A stretch of DNA of 64,000 bases from a virus, in IMG/VR virus record IMGVR_UViG_3300035190_001334, positions 1 to 64,000 of that record; one strand, written 5' to 3'. Shown in pieces: positions 56,608 to 64,000 of the stretch. The notes below the pieces were generated by a model, which searched no databases, was not told where the DNA came from, and was given only the letters and a program-made list of their open reading frames with translations. Within the stretch, counting starts at the first letter, position 1; each line of letters starts with the position of its first letter. The position numbers and the translations under genes were made by a program.

Positions 56608-57083
56608 TGACGTGATTACCCCATTTCCAACACCAGAGCAGAAAGCCAGTATGCTTCGATTGTACCAAGAACATTTAGATAGTCAAATCGCAAGTGTTTT
56701 TCGTACTGCCAATTACAACCATAATTTTGGAGTTGCCAACACTGCTGACCTACAAAGCCAGTTGGTTGCTAAGAAGCTTCATGAAGAACTACAAAAAACT
56801 TGAGGTTGCAACTACTAATATGATTAAATGGCATGAACCTGAAAATACCAACAAATTTCTCACCTTTGAAGATGTAGACAAAATGATGAAAAGCTACAAT
56901 CCGACAGAGTTCAAACAACAATACCTGAATATGCCTGAACCCAGTGAGCCTCCTTGTATCTCATCAGAAGTTCTGGACAAAGCAAAAGAAAGTTGGATGT
57001 TAAGAACTGCCGACTATAGACGAGGCAAGATGCGCGAAATTTTCAATGTGCTGGAAACAGAATTTAGGGGAGAAGAGCATTAA
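56558..57083 (+). pseudogene. Terminase large-subunit-like fragment, broken by a frameshift at an A6 run
   Basis: Two overlapping frames, 56558-56803 and 56781/56820-57083, become one if a single A is removed from AAAAAA at 56793-56798. The joined ~174-residue product has NMIIIDDVITPFPTPEQKAS (Walker-B-like), a mid part TADLQSQLVAKKL, and FLTFEDVDKMMKSYNPTEFK then QQYLNMPEPSEPP. The order recalls the segment from Walker B to the interdomain linker of terminases. No Walker A or nuclease is here. It may be decayed, or read through by slippage on A6. Confidence 0.5.
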
Positions 57084-59764
57084 AGCCCACTTGAACCAGA
57101 ATTTACCCACCTTCCCATGCCATAAGGAACCCCTGAAACATCTACTCCGATTGAGTTCGGCAAACCTGTTACGTTCACAGTTGTCACCAGCCCACCTTTA
57201 ATACTATTTAGCGCTGTAGCGGTCGTACTAACTGCCGTGAGGGTAACTGGCACTACTTCGCCGAATGTGACATTGACGGGCTGATTAAGCGCACCTCCGT
57301 TGATTATCTGCGTAGTGAACGTACTCGACTTAGCAGCCCACTTTTGCCCAAAGTATTGAAACACACTATTAGGCTTTATTGCGTTTTGTGTCCACGTAAA
57401 TGATGTGGTTAAGCTGGCTCCGTCGAACACATCTTTATGCAGCTTGAATGTAGCGCCCTTGATTGCTTCTTGTAAGTTCTGCGCCCCAGTAATTGTCACA
57501 TCGCTCAATATGTTGCGGTCACGTACATTTGAGGTCAGATAAGTCAGCGAGTCTTTGAGTCCATTCTTGTCCTGAATAGGGTTAAGTTGGTTCACTGGCT
57601 TGCGTACTGTAGCGCTAGGAGGTCGCCCCAAAGCTGTACTAAAGCTTGAACTCTGTATGTTGCCCTTGAAGCTGGCATCAGCAACTGTGCGGATTGTTCC
57701 GTAGATTGAGTAGGAGTCGTCTTTGAAACTGGCATCATTAGCTGCGGTTGAATAGGATGGTACTGCTGAACCATCTTTTTTCTGCTGTGTTGGAATCACC
57801 TTGTTGACATCAATGCTCGGCGGAACGCCCTGACCAATTACTGCATCATCAGGCACATCCATATAACTGAATGGACGATAATAAGTACCACTATATGTCT
57901 CGTTTGCGTTAATTGAACCTAAGAGTCCATTTAGGTCATTGAATGTTTCATAAATTCTATCGATATTTGGCTTAGTTGTCTTGCTTGGGCGAATCATGTA
58001 GCGAGTATGCTCGTAAACTTCTTCACCAGTGGTCAAATAGATAGGGTTCTTGCCCCAGAGTGAAGCTGCTTGGTCATTATACTCAGGGTTGCCACTAACA
58101 GCCGCAGAAATCGAATATCTCGACTTACTAACTATCATCAAATTAGGAACCCAATCAGGACTAGGGAACAAAACTGCTACAGGGTCTTGAGTGCTTGGGG
58201 AGTTAGGTAGTTGTGCCTTGGGAATATACTCGACATTCCAATCAACTTTGTCGCCATCTTTGTAATATTTGCTAAACGGCTCGATGAAATAGTCTACGCG
58301 CTCGGTAATAGGGATTTTGCGATATAGGAAGCTTTCAAGTTTGCATTTTGCCTTGTAAACAGAAAGATAGTAGTGTTGGAGGCTGATGGGGTCGTTTGCA
58401 ATTAGATTACCAATTTGCAGCAGGAAAGTAAGGTTGATGTATGCCTGAATACTCCCTTGCGACCAACTTGCAGCATCCTCATTAGCAAAACGCTTAATTG
58501 TCCAACCTTCAGTCTGTTCAGCGACCAAAACTTGTGAATTAGACTTGAGGAGGTTCTGGTACTGCTCTGGAACTTCAATTTTGACGTAGTTCCCATACGC
58601 ATCCTTCACTTGAGGCTTGATGTCAAGTTCAAGCGGCTGATAAATGAAATCGGTCTGCTTAATGCTAGTTACGCGCCACACGATAGGACGCGCAAAGATA
58701 TTCTGTCCCACCATACCCATAGCTTGATTTACAAGGTCGCCAAGCAGTCCTTTCAATGCGTTACGTTGTGCTGCTGGATTACTTTGCATCCTGTTAAGAA
58801 TTGAAGTGTCAATATTGATTGGAGCCATCGGGTCAGTAACTAGTTCTAGCGCCGAGTGACTAAAACCGTAAGTGCCACTAATTTCCGACTGCGGTTGCCC
58901 GTATTTGTAAAGCGTAATCTTAAATTGCTTACTTAAACCACCGTTATCAACAAACACACTAAGGTCGCGAGGAACTAAGCTACCATCTCCGACTTCTACT
59001 GGAGGTAAGTGGGGATTAGGGTCGCCATCGTAAAGTACATACTCATCATCGGTCACTTGGACGTAAGTATTTTGTAGTCCATAATTAGTTCCACCATTCC
59101 AGTTCAGTAATGTATTTTTGTAGCAAGGTGTCTCGTTGTCCGTCAAAGTAATTTCAGTAAGAGGCGTAGCCGTAATTGAGCGTCCAGAACCAAGTGCAAC
59201 GTAATCGATGCCAGATTGTGAGTAAATAGCTACTTTGCCGTCAAGGATAGCGCGTTCATCTAAAAAAGACCGCAAGGTGAAGAAATCTGTGTTGGCTGGT
59301 CGGTAAGGAAGATTGACAAAGCCACTTAAACCTGTGATTGGGCAGTTGATGCCAGTGAAAAGAGATACTTGAGATAAGAGCGAAGCTAGACTGAAGCGGT
59401 AGAACTGTTCACCAATAATTTGCGCTGAACGCCCATAAGCCAAAACAAACTTAGCTGTGTTGATTGGTTTTTCTGTAAAGAGCTTGCTTACATGAGAATA
59501 GCTAAGTGAAACTTCGTATTTTACAAATATATTACCTACTTTCTGCACTTGAGGTGATTCTTTGTAGCTGTAGTTAGTCAGATAAAAATTGTAGTTACCA
59601 AAGGTTAAGTCACTTCCCAAATCAGGTATTTCATTCAGAGTTGCCACGTAAATGACGGCAGAAAGAGATGGAGGTTGGTCAAGCTCCTGATTTAGCGTGT
59701 AGGTACCTACAACGGCTCTGAGAGGATTTTCGGCGCTACTGGTAAGATTTGTGACTAAGGACAC
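57080..59764 (-). CDS. Large tail/baseplate protein, 894 aa
   Basis: Begins MSLVTNLTSSAENPLRAVVG. The N-terminal ~330 residues are beta-rich and resemble tail-hub-type proteins in position (after the tape measure). The middle is helical (WSQGSIQAYINLTFLLQIGN). The last 250 residues are Thr/Ser/Gly-rich beta with NVTFGEVVPVTLTAV and MGRWV near the end. It overlaps the upstream gene by 10 bp. Exact role unknown. Confidence 0.65.
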   Translation of the reverse strand: MSLVTNLTSSAENPLRAVVGTYTLNQELDQPPSLSAVIYVATLNEIPDLGSDLTFGNYNFYLTNYSYKESPQVQKVGNIFVKYEVSLSYSHVSKLFTEKPINTAKFVLAYGRSAQIIGEQFYRFSLASLLSQVSLFTGINCPITGLSGFVNLPYRPANTDFFTLRSFLDERAILDGKVAIYSQSGIDYVALGSGRSITATPLTEITLTDNETPCYKNTLLNWNGGTNYGLQNTYVQVTDDEYVLYDGDPNPHLPPVEVGDGSLVPRDLSVFVDNGGLSKQFKITLYKYGQPQSEISGTYGFSHSALELVTDPMAPINIDTSILNRMQSNPAAQRNALKGLLGDLVNQAMGMVGQNIFARPIVWRVTSIKQTDFIYQPLELDIKPQVKDAYGNYVKIEVPEQYQNLLKSNSQVLVAEQTEGWTIKRFANEDAASWSQGSIQAYINLTFLLQIGNLIANDPISLQHYYLSVYKAKCKLESFLYRKIPITERVDYFIEPFSKYYKDGDKVDWNVEYIPKAQLPNSPSTQDPVAVLFPSPDWVPNLMIVSKSRYSISAAVSGNPEYNDQAASLWGKNPIYLTTGEEVYEHTRYMIRPSKTTKPNIDRIYETFNDLNGLLGSINANETYSGTYYRPFSYMDVPDDAVIGQGVPPSIDVNKVIPTQQKKDGSAVPSYSTAANDASFKDDSYSIYGTIRTVADASFKGNIQSSSFSTALGRPPSATVRKPVNQLNPIQDKNGLKDSLTYLTSNVRDRNILSDVTITGAQNLQEAIKGATFKLHKDVFDGASLTTSFTWTQNAIKPNSVFQYFGQKWAAKSSTFTTQIINGGALNQPVNVTFGEVVPVTLTAVSTTATALNSIKGGLVTTVNVTGLPNSIGVDVSGVPYGMGRWVNSGSSGL

Positions 59765-60414
59765 AATAATATATCCCCCTGCGAAGTGAAGAAACTATTT
59801 TTGCCAAACTTCAAGAACTTGTCGTATCGGTAAACCTGCCCGTAGTAACTGACGCTCTCAGTATCAACCGCCGCCCCTGCCAGCCTGAGTAACTTCTTTT
59901 TCTGCACAAGCGAAGCGAATCCGAGAAATGGTGAAAGTATGTCAAAATCAAGACGTACTCTGATGGTCGTGCGGTCAGTGATTGAAAAGCCTTTGATGTC
60001 CGAAACTTTATATGCGGTCGTGTCTCGGTCTTTAAAAATAATTGCGTTCGGGAAGTATACAGTCCAGTCTAAATCTGTGTGGCTGTTGAGGTCAGTGAAA
60101 TGGAAATCGAGCGTAGCCGTCTTGGAAATAGGGTAATCGCCAGTTGTCAAGTAGTAGCAAGCATTGAGGTCAGGTGTGGCAAAGCGAGAGCCTGAGTTAT
60201 TGTATCCATCAGCGCCGAGAGAGACAAAGTTGAAACCGACAAGAAAAGGTAACTTGAATTTCTGGTCTAACTTGATTACAGTCAGATAAGAGGCTTGTGC
60301 TGTATATGTGTCAAGATTTACAGTATTAGTAGATTCGCTTGTATATGGCGACACGGCTGCACCTCCAACCCAAGTTGGCAATCGTTTGGGCGTATCTTTA
60401 AGTAGTTTCCACAT
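59755..60414 (-). CDS. Tail-region protein, 219 aa
   Basis: Beta-rich, with FLVGFNFVSLGADGYNNSGS and TLDFHFTDLNSHTDLDWTVY. One base from the stop/start of the next upstream gene, between the small tail proteins and the hub-like protein. Possibly a distal tail or baseplate component by position. Confidence 0.62.
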   Translation of the reverse strand: MWKLLKDTPKRLPTWVGGAAVSPYTSESTNTVNLDTYTAQASYLTVIKLDQKFKLPFLVGFNFVSLGADGYNNSGSRFATPDLNACYYLTTGDYPISKTATLDFHFTDLNSHTDLDWTVYFPNAIIFKDRDTTAYKVSDIKGFSITDRTTIRVRLDFDILSPFLGFASLVQKKKLLRLAGAAVDTESVSYYGQVYRYDKFLKFGKNSFFTSQGDILLCP

Positions 60415-60783
60415 CTAACTTATCGCAAATTCTGGACTATTTAACTCGACTCCTGTAAGAGTGTAATTACGATAGCATTGTTCGGAGCCTACCGTGTATA
60501 TGCCACTATAGTCTACAGCTATAACTACCCAATTCTGTCCCCTAAATGAGAATGATTGAGAACCAAATTGTTGTAAAGAAGGTTTTTGAAATGGAATACC
60601 AGCTACTTTAATTCCTTCAAAATTTATTGTTACTGTTTCATAAGTAACAGAACCAGCCAACAAGGAAGAGTTGTTGAGCAGAAAGAAAGCATTCGCGTTC
60701 TGAGCATTAATTTTCCCAAAAGAAACTGCTCCCGATTTTAACGGAAAGCCAAAAAGCTTCTCTTGGGAATAACTAAGACCCAC
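60415..60783 (-). CDS. Small tail-region protein, 122 aa
   Basis: Starts MGLSYSQEKLFGFPLKSG, parallel to MALNVQQTKLYGIPVPSD of its neighbour 60789-61196. Both continue with a VTI/VTW.F.FEGI.. strand, so the two appear to be a tandem duplication that diverged. Tail tube/baseplate position. Confidence 0.62.
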   Translation of the reverse strand: MGLSYSQEKLFGFPLKSGAVSFGKINAQNANAFFLLNNSSLLAGSVTYETVTINFEGIKVAGIPFQKPSLQQFGSQSFSFRGQNWVVIAVDYSGIYTVGSEQCYRNYTLTGVELNSPEFAIS

Positions 60784-60788
60784 TAGGA

Positions 60789-61196
60789 TTACCCAATCTT
60801 AGAGCGATATTCGTTGGTAACGAAAGTAACAGGGAAGCTCTTGAGAGATTCATCACTTGCCCCAACTCGGATACCACCTTTTTCTTCAAAGGAGAAAGGA
60901 TATAGGGTGTACTCACGGTAAGTTTGACCACCGACAAGACCAGTTCCTGCTGTCAAGTTGACTTGGTTCAGCAACATGGCTTCAGAGTTGGCGTTTGCAT
61001 CAGCTTTGATTTCTTGCACTTTAGTAAGGGAGATACCTCCAAAATCAAAAGTCCAAGTAACAGCAACTACCGATGCGCCGATAGAGAAGTCACCTAAGTT
61101 GGCGATGGTACTATCGATTGCCAGTTCCCCAGCCGTAATTTTGTCCGACGGCACTGGTATGCCGTAGAGCTTGGTTTGTTGGACGTTTAATGCCAT
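60789..61196 (-). CDS. Small tail-region protein, 135 aa
   Basis: MALNVQQTKLYGIPVPSDKI, then VAVTWTFDFGGISLTKVQEI and REYTLYPFSFEEKGGIRVG. Related to 60415-60783. Lies directly downstream of the tape measure gene with its own extended -10, so it can be expressed at a higher level than the tape measure. Confidence 0.65.
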   Translation of the reverse strand: MALNVQQTKLYGIPVPSDKITAGELAIDSTIANLGDFSIGASVVAVTWTFDFGGISLTKVQEIKADANANSEAMLLNQVNLTAGTGLVGGQTYREYTLYPFSFEEKGGIRVGASDESLKSFPVTFVTNEYRSKIG

Positions 61197-61223
61197 AGTT
61201 GTTTTTCTTCACTATTTTCTCTA

Positions 61224-61232
61224 AGTATATCA
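61224..61232 (-). promoter_or_regulatory. Extended -10 promoter of gene 61196
   Basis: Minus-strand TGATATACT, 27 bases before the ATG, in the gap after the tape measure gene. Confidence 0.55.
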
Positions 61233-61239
61233 CTCTGGA

Positions 61240-63999
61240 TTAAGTGACATAACTCTTGGTCAAATCATTAAAGTCTCTACCGAACTTGGTAAATGCTTTC
61301 ACAGCTATATCATTGAATTGTTTCGAGATATCGCCAAATCTACCAGCAGCGTCTCCAGTTAGTGTAGTTTTCACACCGTCAATCGTGACTTGGTTGTTAA
61401 TTGTCAAGTTGAGGCTCTGTTGACCAGAAATTGAGCTAGTGGTTTGAGGCTTGTTAGGCGAAGCGTCACGAAAATCATTAGTAATCTTGCGAGTTTCTTT
61501 GTTTATCTGGTCTTGAAGTTGCTGTGCTTGCTGTTGAACGGAATCTCTAGTGCTGCCGCCAATAGTTTGCAGTTGTCTTTGAGTTGCCTCGAAGTCTGCC
61601 CCAAAGGGTGTACGGTTAGTGATATTTTGGATAGGCTGTTGAGTAGCAAAGCCAGTACTTAGTGCTTTACTAACAAGGTCAATAGATACCAAGCCACCAC
61701 TAGGGTTTCGTTGGGCAATATCGAGAATTTGACTCTGACCATTTAAGCCAATGTTGTTGATTTTGCTGAACGTATCTTGTCTTACAAAACTTTGCGTCTC
61801 CCTATTCAGAGCTAAGGAACCAAGAGTCTGTTTCTGAGCGTCAGCGATGTTTTTGGGGATGTCACCGATGAATTGATTTACACCACTAATGTCGCCAACT
61901 TGAATACCGCTACTTGGGTCAAGCTTAGAAACCAGTACCGATAGCAACTTAGTCTGAGTCAGCGCATTGACCAACATTGTCTCTTCAGTCTTTAGTTGTT
62001 GCTCCTGAACTTGAAGTGTGTTAAGTTCTTTCTCACCAGCACGACCAGCTTCATTCTTATCAGCCTGTGTTTTCTCGATAGTCGCAAGAATTTCGTTACG
62101 ACCAATAAGAGCTTGGGCAGCAGGATTATTTTGACCGAACAGACCGAGAACCGAAGAACTGAAACCTCGCGTAGCTTGATTGCTTTGGACTGTGGAAGCC
62201 TCTCTACGTCCTTGCAGGTCTAATCGAGCGTTAGCCAATGTTGCTACCTTCTCAAGCTTATCTGAGCCTTCCCTTGCTGTTGCCGAAAATCTTTCTAATG
62301 AAGCATTGACACCTTCAAGAATTGTTTTTTGCTTAATGTATTGGAAGTCACGGTCAGCTTCGGCTCTTGCAGTTTTAAGTTGGCGCTCAATGTCTGCTTG
62401 TTGCTTTTTAAGTTCAGGATTGTTAACTCCGTTCCTTGTCGCATCAGCATTAGCACTTGCAACTCGGTCACGAACTGCTTGAACAGTATTGACTCTGGCA
62501 GTTACTTTACTAATTTCCTTATTCGCATCAAGTAATAATTGGCTAGTTTTATCAGCTAGTTTTGCACCAATATTACTGAACACTGCACCAAGCGAAGAGG
62601 CAGAAAAGAGAGATGATGCAGTAGAGCCAAGTGAACTGAATGCGTCGCCTACTCCTTTTGAGATATCCGCAAGACGTTGTTGAGGTGCGAACGATGCATC
62701 AATGGCAGCTTCATTACGTGCAATAGTCTCGGCTAACGCGCCAATTTCTTGTTTGAGGCGATTAGCAACAACTGTGAACTTGAGGTCTTGTTCGGCTTGC
62801 TGGACAACTTTCTTGGCACTTTCGATATCAATGTTACCAACGCGCTCTTTTAGTTGGTCAGAGGCTCCAGTTATAGAGGTTTTTCTATTTTTGGCACTAT
62901 CTACTTTCTTTTGAAGGTCGTCTATTTCTTTTTTTGCGTTTTCTATCGCTTTTACAGTCAGTTCAGTTACTGCGGTAGAATTAAGTTTTCGAGAAACTCC
63001 TGTATTTAAAAAACTATTACCAACACTATCAGTGTTTACAAGCAAAGCGATTTTAGCATCAACCTCTTTTTGGACTCTATCTTCAAGCCTAAAACCAGTA
63101 TCACTTCTACCCTTTCTATTTGCGTAAGACTTGTCAACCTCTTCTCTAAAGAATTGCTCTTTTAGTGCTGGTAACGCCGAGGCATCTATTTTTATTTGCC
63201 CTTTCGATAATAATTGTTTACTCCTATCAACTTGACTCTGCGCTAAGTTTATATCTGCTTCTGCCCTAGCTGTTTCTTTAGCTACAGCCGCTTTGTCAGC
63301 TAAATTGATTTTGTTGTTTATGCCAAATTTAGACCCAGCATCCTTTTCAGAGATGTTGCCAGATTTGAGAACTTGTTGTAGCAGTTTTGTGCGATTGCCA
63401 ACCTCAGCTTGTGCCGCTTGTAAAATATTGCCCTTAGTTATTTCCTCTTCCCGCGCCGATATAGCTAAGGACTCTTGCTTGACAGACAATTCTTTTTCTG
63501 CCGCAGCCAGCTTTGCTTGCGCCAACGAGACTGACAACGAACCAAATTTACTTTCCTGAGCAAATGTGGAGACTATGTTTTTCTGCACCTCCAATAGCCC
63601 TTGATTGAAGCTGAGTAGTTGTTTACGCTTACCAAGTTCTTCGGTGATTTGCCCAGAGTTTTTGATATTAAAAGCTTCGGCACTAAGGTCAGCAATTTTA
63701 CTTAGTCGGTCTGCATAGTCTTGGGCGCTAATATTAGGTGCATCTAGAGACTTGCGAAGAGCATCGATGTTGCTTTGTATACCTTGAAGACTTCGTTTAG
63801 TAGATTGCCCGATAGCTTCTCCTCCAATTGCCCCAGCACTTGAAAGAACAGAAAAAAGTCTACCGTAAGAGTTTGTTACTGCATTGTTATAGCTAATTAT
63901 TTTGTCTGTAGCTACCTTGAAAGCCTCGTCCATAGCTCTTTGTGCAGTAGGGTCAGAAGCAACAAACTGCATTACCTTTACGTCTTCTGTAAGTCTTTT
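61240..63999 (-). CDS. Tail tape measure protein, 5' end cut by window edge
   Basis: At least 919 residues, and the frame stays open to the window end, so the Met at 63972 is probably internal. Dominated by long coiled coils (SDQLKERVGNIDIESAKKVV; EKELSVKQESLAISAREEEI) with Ala/Leu-rich hydrophobic stretches (LGSTASSLFSASSLGAVFSN). The C-terminal part has a Gln-rich region and SLNLTINNQVTIDG, common near the ends of tape measures. It sets tail length and leads the tail gene order. Confidence 0.82.
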   Translation of the reverse strand, partial: KRLTEDVKVMQFVASDPTAQRAMDEAFKVATDKIISYNNAVTNSYGRLFSVLSSAGAIGGEAIGQSTKRSLQGIQSNIDALRKSLDAPNISAQDYADRLSKIADLSAEAFNIKNSGQITEELGKRKQLLSFNQGLLEVQKNIVSTFAQESKFGSLSVSLAQAKLAAAEKELSVKQESLAISAREEEITKGNILQAAQAEVGNRTKLLQQVLKSGNISEKDAGSKFGINNKINLADKAAVAKETARAEADINLAQSQVDRSKQLLSKGQIKIDASALPALKEQFFREEVDKSYANRKGRSDTGFRLEDRVQKEVDAKIALLVNTDSVGNSFLNTGVSRKLNSTAVTELTVKAIENAKKEIDDLQKKVDSAKNRKTSITGASDQLKERVGNIDIESAKKVVQQAEQDLKFTVVANRLKQEIGALAETIARNEAAIDASFAPQQRLADISKGVGDAFSSLGSTASSLFSASSLGAVFSNIGAKLADKTSQLLLDANKEISKVTARVNTVQAVRDRVASANADATRNGVNNPELKKQQADIERQLKTARAEADRDFQYIKQKTILEGVNASLERFSATAREGSDKLEKVATLANARLDLQGRREASTVQSNQATRGFSSSVLGLFGQNNPAAQALIGRNEILATIEKTQADKNEAGRAGEKELNTLQVQEQQLKTEETMLVNALTQTKLLSVLVSKLDPSSGIQVGDISGVNQFIGDIPKNIADAQKQTLGSLALNRETQSFVRQDTFSKINNIGLNGQSQILDIAQRNPSGGLVSIDLVSKALSTGFATQQPIQNITNRTPFGADFEATQRQLQTIGGSTRDSVQQQAQQLQDQINKETRKITNDFRDASPNKPQTTSSISGQQSLNLTINNQVTIDGVKTTLTGDAAGRFGDISKQFNDIAVKAFTKFGRDFNDLTKSYVT

Positions 64000-64000
64000 A

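Overview
The window is a piece of a large, AT-rich tailed-phage genome that most likely infects a filamentous (Nostoc/Anabaena-like) cyanobacterium. Seen in the sequence: a T7-like family A DNA polymerase, a PhoH ATPase, class Ia ribonucleotide reductase, thymidylate synthase, portal, tape measure and many adhesins. A regulator at 29721 belongs, as far as I recognise it, to a family common in cyanobacterial genomes. I also found no GATC, GGCC or CCGG on a read-through; these are sites known to be methylated in Anabaena PCC 7120. The host is therefore an inference, not a proof.

Layout. 1-15330 (+ strand): replication and nucleotide metabolism. It starts with the end of the DNA polymerase and a GIY-YIG homing endonuclease, then a stand-alone terminase-nuclease-like protein, nrdA-nrdB, thyA, a DarG-like macro domain and an Rnl5-like RNA ligase. 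Around these are many small genes packed with ATGA/TAATG overlaps, including several tiny membrane proteins. 15331-21052: LamG-type adhesins (- strand) alternate with phoH and a KilA-N protein (+). 21129-26192 (+): small accessory genes, including three consecutive 30-40-residue membrane proteins. 26183-40330: a second adhesin block on both strands (beta-propeller, LamG and FN3 proteins), interrupted by a cyanobacterial-type regulator and a RuvC-like resolvase. 40327-47055: portal, a homing-endonuclease/ribbon-helix-helix cassette, a CBM-like structural protein, a tRNA array (Met, Pro, Gly, Asn, Lys, Arg, Thr plus a degenerate segment) and two large virion proteins. 47098-54897: a 1643-residue adhesin, a tail fibre and a second copy of the endonuclease/RHH cassette next to a gene remnant. 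54898-57083: accessory genes and a decayed stretch with a frameshifted terminase-like fragment. 57080-64000 (-): tail genes ending in the tape measure, which runs off the window.

How it fits together. NrdA/NrdB and ThyA supply deoxynucleotides for the polymerase. RuvC would process branched DNA before packaging. The tRNAs mostly read A-ending codons, suited to an AT-rich genome. The macro domain may reverse DNA ADP-ribosylation by a host DarT toxin. The unusually large set of LamG, FN3, beta-propeller and CBM modules looks like a system for changing host-surface recognition. Several of these genes have a sigma70-type -10 box six to eight bases before the ATG, which predicts leaderless mRNAs.

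Most notable patterns: (1) an over-represented oligomer KGCAGAAAAR (at least 23 exact copies of its 8-base core); (2) apparent total avoidance of GATC, GGCC and CCGG; (3) a repeated two-gene cassette, GIY-YIG endonuclease divergent from a ribbon-helix-helix protein, inserted twice just upstream of structural genes; (4) terminase-like fragments at two distant loci, one broken at an A6 run; (5) a QHFANF motif in several glycine/alanine-rich small virion candidates. No capsid, endolysin, holin, integrase, reverse transcriptase or CRISPR array was recognised in the window.
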